Assembly: GCA_020152595.1 (NCBI GenBank)
Contig: JAIGNY010004306.1
Location: 1 to 64,000 of the forward strand
DNA length: 64,000 nt
Origin: Chiridota heheva
Taxonomy: Eukaryota; Echinodermata; Holothuroidea; Apodida; Chiridotidae
Reading direction: 5' to 3'
A program made the translations under genes and the position numbers. Below the pieces are notes generated by a model, which saw nothing but the letters and a program-made list of their open reading frames with translations, searched no databases and was not told the origin of the DNA. Below, piece by piece: positions 54,971 through 64,000 of the stretch. The number at the start of each line of letters is the position of its first letter. Positions within the stretch are counted from its first letter, which is position 1.

Positions 54971-57187
54971 CTGTCCAAAATAAAAAGATATGAATATTAT
55001 ATACTCCTATATTTTGTTTATGGTTTTATTCAAAGTTACCTCATTTTCAAGACTTTCCTGCTTTGATCTTTTTGTTTTTTAAAGATCTCGTCATTTAAAC
55101 AAAGCATTCATAAGATATCTACTTTTTACAGTATATATAATTTTATTTTTCATCTGACATTCTCATGATAGTCAATTTAGTGTCCTCCTTTCTAAATTTA
55201 ACAGTAACCTTGTTTGAAAAGTGCTGCCACACACAGTTTGAATAGACTATGAAAAGATGTTTGTAAAATTCACTTTGAAACCTAACCTTCCATAGGGTTT
55301 TCCAGGTTTTTGCTGAATCTAAGTACTTTTATTGCTTTAATTTTAACTTTTGGTAATAAAATTTGGAATGTGAAATGGCTAGTGTTTGAGCTTACTGATG
55401 ATCAAACACTTGTTGTTCATCAGTTCCAAACTTTGTTAGGGATGTGGTTTATTTTTGTGTAGTCTGATGTAGGGACATTTCCTAAATGCATTTATATGAA
55501 TTTGTGTTTTGGGCATCATAGAATGGTTGTATATTAATAAATTGTTATTCTTGTAATCTTAACAGAATTTTTGGAGGTGTCATGAAAGCTGCTTTGCTTG
55601 ATGAGAGCTCCAACCATCTATTAGATTGTAAGAAGAAGAACCCATCATAACAGATGCTCCATTGATTGAAGAAAGCAATTTTTATTTGACAGATGAATCA
55701 TCGTGCAAAGAAAATCATGCTTGTTAAAAATTTGTCTGTCTCAACTGCTCTGATGATCTCACAATTTATAACATTCAACAAACTTTTCTACAGCTAAAAT
55801 CAAACAAAAACTTTCTTTTTACTGGAGACACCGTCTCTGATTTGTTGACACTCTTCAACCAATATAGAAATTGCTACATGCCAATACACCCTAAAATACA
55901 GTTATGAGTCAAATATATTAGTGGCTGACAAATGAGCTTTGATTTTATATCTTACATAGTGTGTATTATTTCCAAGGGCGCTTGTATAGTTCAACAAGGA
56001 GTTACTCACAGATAGTTTCTCAGTAGTTCAACCAGTATGGTATATTAGCATGAAATTGTTTCAGGGTTCAAGATTTACCGACACTTATGTATTCTGTTGT
56101 ATTTGTTTAATGCATTGTTACTGTTTTTGAAATTTCTGCTGGAACGGTAATTGGGGGAAAAATGGTAGTGTAGACTTCATGGGTGGAGCTTCGGCACCGG
56201 TGATGCCTAGTTTAAAAATGAACATTGAGCACCAGAACTAGGACTGTCTGTTTCAATTTAAACAATTTTTACAGGTTCAGGAGATGTCTATTAGACAACA
56301 TGTCTCTCAATGCATTCTTATTAATTCAATTTAAATATTGATGCAGTCATTCATATGGAAGTTATGAAAGAACGATAACAGTGTACACAATTATGTTAGG
56401 AAATTTCAACAATGTGAAAGTTTAACTCGGCCGATTAAGCGACACTCAAGTACTGTAAAAGTTCTAGGGGTCAAGCAAGTTTATCTTATATGAAAGAGGA
56501 CTTCAAAACAGAAAAATAGTGAAGAAAGCCTTTCATTTAAAAATGTTATTGCATTAAGGTGATATCTAAGGTTAAAGTCTGGTGTCATTTGTGTAGAAAC
56601 GACTGAAATAGACTAGTTGTAATGTCATAGCCTCAGATTCTTCAGTCTTTGTGTATTTCATTAGATTTAGTTGTGTGATTTTGTGGCTGAAAAACAATGG
56701 GATATGTCAAAAACAGAAAGTTTGAAGAAAAATAATTTCAAATTCAATTTTTTAAATTGTTTTTTTGAAGTCCTATATCATATAAGATTGACCACTGAAC
56801 TAATGCATTACCTCATGGGTAAATTAATAAGATTGACCACTGAACTAATGCATTACCTCATGGGTAAATTAAGCTCTTAAAATTAACAATGTACATGCAT
56901 CATATATGTTTTTTCTTAAATAGATCTAGTATATTGAGCCGAAAGCGATTTTTGCCACAAAACATTGTGAATACAAGAAGTTACATATAGTCTGCAGTAT
57001 AATTGCTGAATATTGAATAATATTTTTTGGAATTTTATATTATTCTTATAAGAACCTTATGCAACTTTGTGTTGTTTTAAATAGGAACAAGCTTAGCGCT
57101 TTATCAGCAATCTTTTACTTAATTACTTGACTCCAAAATAAACATGTACTTATGTTTTGCAAAATCAGTAATATACCACATACTAAC
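54971..57187 (-). other. Intron-like DNA of the SGNH gene
   Basis: No other gene is seen. A 46-bp direct duplication lies at 56,780-56,872. A plus-strand frame near 55,565-55,650 (FGGVMKAALLDESSNHLLD) is unassigned. Confidence 0.45.
56780..56872 (+). repeat. 46-bp direct duplication
   Basis: Two adjacent copies of ATAAGATTGACCACTGAACT plus CATTACCTCATGGG. Confidence 0.95.
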
Positions 57188-57223
57188 CATCGGCTATGTC
57201 ATTTATCTTAGCACCTCGGTAGG
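57188..57223 (-). CDS. Possible further SGNH exon
   Basis: Minus strand encodes AYRGAKINDIAD before a GTTAGT donor. Its 1-nt overhang completes the first codon of the exon at 54,970 (giving ...DIADVIRRED...), which fits block II-like RGAxIxD sequence of SGNH proteins. The acceptor (GAAAG) is weak and a stop lies just upstream, so the 5' limit is uncertain. Confidence 0.4.
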
Positions 57224-58129
57224 CTTTCAGTCACATCAGCTGTCTCACTTACATATTTGCATATGCTGTCTGAAATGACATAGCTTGTCTTTTTGTTGAG
57301 CTGAGAGAGATGAAATAAACTATAAAAATACTAAGTCTCCCCAAACTAGATGCTGTAGGCCAAACATAAGCTGCATGAAATGTATGAATATATTTAATTT
57401 GCTAGTACTATATTATGCCATCCCATTTAACATATCACAAATCATTGCTGAATTATACTTTAAAAATGCAAAGAAGTATTATTTCCTGACTTTATGTCTG
57501 TGATATTTAAGATGTAAGTTCTGAAAGACAGAACATTAGGCCTATTTTGTTTGCAATGCAATGTTTAACCAGTTCAAAAGTTTTCCTAACCATGTAAGTA
57601 TTAAACCATATGTATATCACACTCATGCACATCAAAGTTGATTTTCTACAATATGATTGGACACTAGGCGACATACATTAGACCTACCCCTAACTGACAT
57701 GGAACATCACCCCACGACAAGCGGACATCGTCAAGTTAAATTAAATAAAGAGATTGTTTTGAAAATATAAGGGATAATCAAAATGCCATGAGTCTCACCA
57801 ATCCCAATAGCTTTTTTCTCACCGCATGTACTAAACATTAATCAGCTGCTCTGGTATATGCGAGTGAAAAATGTTAACACTTGTTATTCCGTAAAATTTG
57901 ATTTTGTTTATTTTCACTGAGGCTATAAGAACTTGAATCTAATACATTGCACGCCGAAATAATGTATTGTGTCTATGTTATCTCATCCAAATGTCAAATG
58001 CAATGCGAGTGGATTTTATACATGGTAGACCTATTTCAACCGAAAGTGCGTGTGTGAATAGGCCAAGGCCTAAGCCATTTTAAATTTGGTTATTCCACTT
58101 TTCCCTAAGGCAGAAACTCTTTAACCAAG
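57224..58129. other. Stretch without recognised features
   Basis: AT-rich, intron-like DNA. Confidence 0.35.
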
Positions 58130-58132
58130 CTT

Positions 58133-58645
58133 AATTCACTTGTCAGTTATATGACATGTCCCTACTCCTCCCAGCAATGTCAGTCAAATGTGATTATTTG
58201 ACACACGAATCAGTGACTAACAACCATATGTGTGTTATTGCACCAAATTGTCAGTTACCAGAGTGACTTTGTTATGAGTCAATTTACTTCAGACCCATGT
58301 ACTTTGTACAGAGACGAGTGATTGGGGTAAATCATTTAAAAAGAAATTTCATTCACCTAAGTGACTGAGTGTTAGTCAACCACCTTGGTGCCACGACTCA
58401 CCGTGCCCAGGTGGGTCACACCAGACCCACCTTGGTGCAACGACTTACCTTGGTGCAACGACTCACCTTGTCCGGCGAAGTCACACTGGCGAGTCACACC
58501 GGCGAAAGTCACACCGGCGAGTCACACTGGCGAGTCACACTGGCGAGTCACACCGGCGAGTCACACTGGCGAAGTCACACCGGGCGAAGTCACACCGATT
58601 TGAGTCACACCGGTCGAGTTACACCGGTAAAGTTACATTTTTAAG
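58133..58645. mobile_element. GTGACTC-rich MITE, copy 1, internally expanded
   Basis: The left end CACTTGTCAGTTATATGAC and the interior (CAATGTCAGTCAAA, ACCAGAGTGACTTTG, ACTTTGTACAG, CCTTGGTGCAACGACTCACC) match the copies at 59.5 and 60.2 kb. The right end has been replaced by a GAGTCACAC minisatellite (58,476-58,635). Confidence 0.75.
58476..58635 (+). repeat. 15-16-bp minisatellite of GAGTCACACYGGC units, about 10 copies
   Basis: Variants of CGAGTCACACTGG and CGAAGTCACACCGG in tandem. The Ser/His/Thr frames through it are artefacts. Confidence 0.9.
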
Positions 58646-59312
58646 CGAATAAGCAAGGAACCCAACTCCATCGAGATGTTTCCCTTGAGCCATTTAATTA
58701 CAGCATAAGCCCAATTCTGTAATAGGAAAACTCCCCTCATTTTCCCCCACAAAACTAAACCTGAACTCGCATTAATTAACACTTAGGCCTAACGAACTTC
58801 TAGGCTATGCTTTATAAACACGCAGTCTTACTATAGTTTTACACCCCCCAACCAGGACCTGTAGTTCGACAGCCAGTCCAACAAATTAACAAAAATGGGA
58901 GAAAAAATCCCCCTTAACCCCCAACCTATTCTTCTCGCTCTGTATCCCACGACCTTGTGTAGGCCTACCCTTGAATTATTAGGGAAGAAAGTATTAGGCC
59001 TACCACCTGCTTCCCATAGTAATATCATTAAAACAATCCACTTTTTACATTTGATCAACTTTCATTTTGCTCAATTTTATACCTTTGAATCCATTTCTAG
59101 TTTCGTTATGAAAACTCTTTCCTCAAATTTATTGACTAAAAGTAATTTAAAATTTCCCGCGGAAATCTTCAACTTCCCAAGCATAACAATCAATTGTATT
59201 ATGACACTCGAATAGGCCGCACCTAGCAGTGGGCGCGGCCACTATACACGGGATGTGTGGAAAATATTAATTCCAGAAACACGCCACCAATATAAGTAAG
59301 CGAGTCTTATGC
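58646..59312. other. Stretch without secure features
   Basis: A 106-codon plus frame (58,895-59,215) has no motif. Confidence 0.35.
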
Positions 59313-59400
59313 AAAATGAATAAGTTCTAACGCTTACCAAAAACGCGCCTGCGCACTAGTCATATGCAACCTTTTCAAGAAACGGCGATTGCCTTCCGTA
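59313..59400 (-). repeat. Right member of the 85-bp inverted repeat pair with NRF-1-like core
   Basis: Reverse complement of 45,822-45,905, including CGCGCCTGCGCAC. Read on the minus strand it points toward the SGNH gene. Confidence 0.85.
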
Positions 59401-59496
59401 CATCACAGCTTTTCCATATATAAAAAAAAATGCTGTGCATTATAACAAATATCTACCTGTTCAAATACCTTCAACACAAATACAAGAAAACAAATG

Positions 59497-59826
59497 ATTA
59501 TGCACTTTACAATGTGCCCTTGTCTTCTTACCCCTGCTACCACTGGCAATGTCAGTCAAAGGTGAGTCCTTGACATATGAAATAGTGACTCACATGAGCA
59601 TCATTGTACCAAACTGTCAGTCACCAGGGTGACTTTGGGGCGGGTCAATTTATTTCAGACCATTTGACTTTGTACAGGTGATTAATTGGGGGCAAGTCAT
59701 TTAATAACAAAAAATGTCAGTCACCCAAGTGACTGAGGGGTGAATACATGTTTTGTCCACCCACTTTGGTGCAATGACTCACCTTGTCCGGGGGTATAGG
59801 GGTGAGTCACACAATTGACAAGTGCA
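59497..59826. mobile_element. GTGACTC-rich MITE, copy 2, about 330 bp
   Basis: The right terminus GTGAGTCACACAATTGACA-AGTGCA and the left terminus TGCACTTTACAATG form imperfect inverted ends. The interior is the same as copies 1 and 3. Confidence 0.75.
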
Positions 59827-59829
59827 TAA

Positions 59830-60215
59830 GGGTTGCAGGGATATATATAATAGATTAAATTACCCGTTTCCACTTATCCAAACTTGTTTCTCAACAGCAG
59901 CTTAACATCTAGCGCATATCGTCTGCAGAGCAAGATGACAAGACAAAGGAGTAGAACGAAGGGTGTACTGACAATGATGCTGAAAGTGTAATTACTGGGT
60001 GGCTCTGAAACGAAAGTAAAACTCGACTTGATAATACGGCAAGAAGCAAGGAGATAATCAAGAGAAGATGGAAGACGGTTGGGTCACACACACACTTACT
60101 CAAACTCAACTTACTTCATTAAATTCTCTATAACAATTTACAACTAACACTGAGACTTTTCCATTCTTTGAATGACTGGAAATGGACAGTCAGCAAGAAT
60201 ACAATATACAAAGGG
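59830..60215. other. Stretch without recognised features
   Basis: No coding or repeat structure recognised. Confidence 0.3.
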
Positions 60216-60221
60216 GTGTTA

Positions 60222-60532
60222 AGCACTTGTCATTTGTGTGACTCACCCTACACCCCAGACAAGGCGAGTCATTGCACCAAAGTGGGTGGACAAACATGTA
60301 CATTGACGCACCTCAGTCACTTAGGTCACGGACATTTTTTGTGAAATGACTTACCCCAAATCAATCACATTTGTACAAAGTCAATGGGTCTGAAGTAAAT
60401 TGACCGACCTCTGGTGACTAATAATTTGGTACAATGACGCACATGTGAGTCGCTTTTTATGTCAACGACTCTCCTTTGACTAACATTGCTAGGGGTAGTA
60501 GATGTGAGTCATACAACTGACAAGTGCATTAG
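60222..60532. mobile_element. GTGACTC-rich MITE, copy 3, inverted
   Basis: It begins GCACTTGTCATTTGTGTGAC and ends CAACTGACAAGTGCA, giving inverted termini of about 15 bp. TTA occurs on both sides, a possible 3-bp target duplication. The interior is inverted relative to copies 1 and 2. Confidence 0.8.
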
Positions 60533-60758
60533 GTCCAATAAGAGGATATGCATGTGATAATAAATATTAAGAAAACTTACAGGTGAGGAACTCTCAACAG
60601 CCTTAATTTCATTTCTAGTCCAACAAGGATCCTCCCACAAATTAGTTAACCCAAATTAGTTACGAACTTTTAAAGTTTTTTGTAACTTCTCTTCTCAGAG
60701 GCCAAAATAGTTCTCATTCTCTGTTCTATTAAAGCTTTACAATTCATCAAATGCCTCC

Positions 60759-60881
60759 CATTAAAAACACCCCCACGTAATGAATAGCCAGCCTGCAAGC
60801 ATTAAAAACACCCCCACGTAAAGAATAGCCAGCCTGCAAGCATTAAAAACACCCCCACGTAATGAATAGCCAGCCTGCAAG
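60759..60881 (+). repeat. 41-bp tandem repeat, 3 copies
   Basis: CATTAAAAACACCCCCACGT plus AATGAATAGCCAGCCTGCAAG; the copies are almost identical. Confidence 0.97.
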
Positions 60882-61340
60882 CATTTATCTGCAAAGACAT
60901 ATCTAAGCCACAAAGGAATTAGAGGTCAGCTGTGCTTAGTAGTGACCACTTAAGCTATAATAATACAGCACAATCTAGATAGAGCCTGGCAAGTCAGATC
61001 AGTGTCCCCTTGTCCAGTTATCCAGTTTATGTTTTAAGGTTTTTTTGTAGCCCCATATGCATTTGGCATAGGAAGATGGCAAAGTTTGTAAAAAGTTGTA
61101 AAAGATGGCAAAGTTGTTTTGTAAGGGGCCCCAAACCACAAAACTGTTTACAGTTTCACCTTATCTATGCTCCTTCAAGATAACAACTACTCCCACTGGT
61201 GTTACATGGTATTATTAGTGACACACATCTGAATATAATGGCAATCCTTTGTAATAAAAGTAGTAACTGTAATCAATGCTGGCATTGTTTGTCTTTGCTG
61301 TTGGGAAAAGGTGAAATGAACTATTGAGCTTAGATCTATT
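60882..61340. other. Stretch without recognised features
   Basis: A short direct duplication GATGGCAAAGTT lies near 61,080 and 61,105. No coding seen. Confidence 0.35.
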
Positions 61341-61345
61341 TATAC

Positions 61346-61486
61346 CTCAATCAGTTCTGTAGCATTACCATTAATGGGAACATTAGGAATTGGTTCTGGG
61401 CATGCGCCAAACGCTTGCCTCTCTAGGTGAGTCATCCTCTGATCAGTCGTTCTCTTCATCATACTGCACGCAATTAATGAGCGCAT
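61346..61486 (-). CDS. Possible first exon of a minus-strand gene
   Basis: Minus strand reads MRSLIACSMMKRTTDQRMTH then ERQAFGACPEPIPNVPINGN and reaches GAG followed by a donor-like GTATAA at 61,341-61,345. Composition is protein-like. It may be the N-terminal exon of the SGNH gene downstream, but no joining exon was found. Confidence 0.3.
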
Positions 61487-61564
61487 TGTTTTGATCTTAA
61501 TGCTGCAGCGCACACACAATACAACCCACGGTTTGTTATGGTTTAATATGACTACAGACAACAA

Positions 61565-62286
61565 GGTTAACTAACTCGTTATTTTTATACCTTTCACGCT
61601 AAGTACAAAGAGACCTATCGCCCTAAAATTATAGTGAAGTTTTAAATATACATCACGGATTTCCCAGGCTTAGCGCCTAGTCATCATACCAACTTCTATT
61701 CAAACTTTCGGTGACAGATCGTGGTGAGTGTGACCGTCACTGACACTTTCAAACTTTCAGAAGGTAAACATCTATGCTAAGGCCCAGTGGGAGAACCTAG
61801 CTTTTTGGCATTTTTCTCTGCAAACAACTAGACCCATAGAATTCCACGAGGCTTAGAACTTAGTTTTATCGACCACCCCCAGCTCCCGAGACACAGTTTG
61901 GGGGTGCTGCTGGAAAATTCCGCTTCTCTTGGCTGCCCCCATTGTCGTGAAATAGATCAATGAACAAAAATTGATAAGGCAGATAGAACAATTTATTTCC
62001 TCTCCCTGTGATTATATCCGATGCTGCATGATATCGTGATAGTTTTATGTGTACAGATTTACATACAGCACAAAACTGTGATGTGAGGTCAAAATTACAT
62101 CCCCCAACAAGAAACCTTGGCCCCCTCCCGGCCCATTAAAAAGGTTATATAATGAAATTCCATCCCTTAAAAAGATAACAAATTTAAGATAATTTAAGAA
62201 GATAACAAAGTTGATTGGAATTAACAGTAATTTTTTTGATTTTGAACACATTGAATTCAATTAGAATTTATTTAAGACTATGTTGG
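61565..62286. other. Stretch without recognised features
   Basis: No supported gene; the minus frame at 62,045-62,260 has no motif. Confidence 0.35.
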
Positions 62287-62287
62287 T

Positions 62288-62495
62288 CAGTGGCGAAGCC
62301 AGGGGGTGGGGTATGGACCCCCGCTCACCCCTAAGTTGTTTGAGGAAATTTTCAAAAATTGGGATAATTTTTGTTTTTCATGTTTCACTTTTAAAATTCA
62401 AAATTTGAACACTTTGCCTTGCTTGGGAGGGGAGGGGGGGAGGGGGGTCTAAAACCTCAGACCCCCTTCTTTTTTTTAACCTGGCTATGCCACTG
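62288..62495. mobile_element. Short hAT-like MITE, 208 bp
   Basis: Ends CAGTGGCGAAGCCAGG and (reverse complement) CAGTGGCATAGCCAGG form 16-bp inverted repeats with two mismatches. CAGTGGCG termini are typical of hAT elements. The flanks do not give a clean 8-bp duplication. Confidence 0.75.
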
Positions 62496-64000
62496 GTCAG
62501 AGTATTGCTTATTAAAAATGTGCTTATTTACATTTAATATCAGTACTATTTAATTTGAATTTGTGTAATGGAAGTATGATCGCAAAAGCCCTTCTTGAAC
62601 TATATATCCTAAACTGAGCATCAAACTTCTGAGTGTCTCAACTAGCCCATCACAATGTATATTAACTTGTGCTGGTTTAGTGCATACGATGACATTCATT
62701 AACCTATCTCACTTCCCAAGCATTTAAGAGCATTTTCATCAACACTACCTTCTGTCTTCTAACCACACATAGCAACAGATAAACTTTGTTAAAAGAAGCT
62801 TTCGATGTTCACACCTTGCAACAATCTATTGTTTATTTCTCATAGCCAGACGTTAAGTGTATTTATTTGACATTAACATTTGGCCTACATTTTCAAAAAG
62901 TTAAAGGCTGTACAGTAGGATGTTTTTAAGAAATGGCAGAAAGGTGAGGTAGGTTTTAAGATTTTCTGCAAAGGTAGAAGAAAATTGTAACTTTAAAAGT
63001 TAACAGGCTCATCACACTGCCAATATTTTTAGAGTTAGTTCCAAAATGAATAATTGACATGACTGTACATATATCAAACCACAATGAATTTTCCACAATT
63101 TTCTTTTTTTTAATATTTAATTTTCCATATACCCATGAGTGCATGTACTGAAAAGAGCTTCTTTCACGTTTTTATTAAGTACATAAAGGTTTGAAATGGC
63201 TAGTTTTTCTTCTTTTTTGTGGATAACATTGAGTCGAGAATAGCAAAACATTTTTATACAGTACAAAATTTGATTGAAAACACACGTTCCAGACACTCTT
63301 TAATTCAAACTTTCATTTAGGCCCTAGGCCTACTAATTTATAAGAATAACATTTGAGTCAGATTCCAATGATGTAAAATGTTTAACACAAATACAAAAAT
63401 AGGCCTAAGCTCTAACTGTCACACTGTGTTACTGTATTGAATCATAAGGAAATGAGTCACAGTGTCAGTACAAACTGAATAACTCGCCACAAAACTTTAA
63501 TTCAAGTCGCGTAGGAAAAACAGTTTTTTAATTAAACACTCAAATTATTATAAAAAATGTATAAATAAATAATTCCCAAAGATGAATCCTTTGAAACAAA
63601 CAAGCAAACGGATAGAAATTCAAGCACTATTTCAACTGTTTAATGTAAAAACAACGCGAAGAAAGATGGTGATGAGATCTAGGCCAGGGCAGCTGCTGTC
63701 GTGTCTGTTCTGAGGTTATATGTTATGCGTTTTACTCATATATTCTTATCTGAAACACGCCTACAACATAGGGTCAGTAACGGGTCACGTTATACTTTAT
63801 GTTATGGGAGTGGAAAAAGCAGAGGTATTAGTACTATGCTTAATTTTATACAAGATCCAAAATTCCTCAAATGGCTAGGAATTTTCTTCCAGCCGCTTGA
63901 AGTTCCGCACGACGTTATAGGTATGGAGGTTAAAAATGTGTCTGTATTAATGGCGCCACCATTGGTCAAATGTTCCATTAATTTGTTCCCATTAATAGGC
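62496..64000. other. Right end of the window without recognised features
   Basis: AT-rich DNA with TAGGCCTA-like words. No frame longer than 62 codons has a motif. Confidence 0.4.

Noticed and set aside
58369..58644. Frame with repeated Ser-His-Thr-Gly-Glu
   Set aside because: Product of the GAGTCAC minisatellite, open in several frames.
62288..62495. Clean 8-bp target duplication of the hAT-like MITE
   Set aside because: Flanks show only an overlap with the terminal repeat (TGGTCAG); a true duplication could not be defined.

Overview
This is eukaryotic, AT-rich, repeat-dense DNA, most likely from a marine invertebrate. Spliced gene fragments, metaviral (Ty3/gypsy-like) retroelements, an APE-type LINE, a Mutator-like transposase and many short inverted-repeat elements support this. 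Frequent TAGGCCTA-like words and the mix of elements suggest an echinoderm or related deuterostome; that placement is inference only.

Bases 1-26,588 form a tandem LTR-retrotransposon array whose visible order is (internal A)-LTR-(internal B)-LTR. Each internal region holds gypsy gag-pol cut off just after the integrase zinc-binding domain. It is followed by a DNA-virus-like module: a small acidic/proline-rich protein, a truncated protein-primed DNA polymerase B (Polinton/adintovirus type), an opposite-strand glutamine-rich protein ending in a PC4-like domain, a TATA/NRF-1-like promoter block, and a nested palindrome. The LTRs are about 1.5 kb, with a tRNA-Lys-type primer-binding site (PBS) and a polypurine tract. 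The chimera is the most unusual object in the window. Copy A is further interrupted by a young 3.67-kb non-autonomous LTR element (511-bp LTRs, 4-bp target duplication) whose tRNA-Leu-type PBS is tandemly repeated. A related relic at 36.4-38.2 kb carries about 22 such PBS repeats.

Bases 26.6-28.4 kb hold an unrecognised cysteine-rich coding region. It is followed by a 131-bp satellite (10 copies), a 1.22-kb unit repeated three times that carries a LINE ORF1 fragment, a truncated hAT-like element, minisatellites, the PBS array and a decayed Mutator-like transposase (38.8-40.7 kb).

Bases 41-64 kb are more gene-like. They hold a TIR-domain terminal exon (minus strand, 43.4 kb), a possible plus-strand first exon at 46.26 kb, and an SGNH/GDSL-type hydrolase gene on the minus strand (phase-compatible exons at 53.6, 54.0, 54.8 and perhaps 57.2 kb). 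A degenerate 5.4-kb APE-RT-RNase H LINE (minus, 47.3-52.7 kb) sits among them. Several MITE families, minisatellites and an 85-bp inverted repeat pair (45.8/59.3 kb) with an NRF-1-like core complete the landscape. Most mobile-element genes are broken. The one long intact reading frame in the mobile part is the copy B PC4-like protein.
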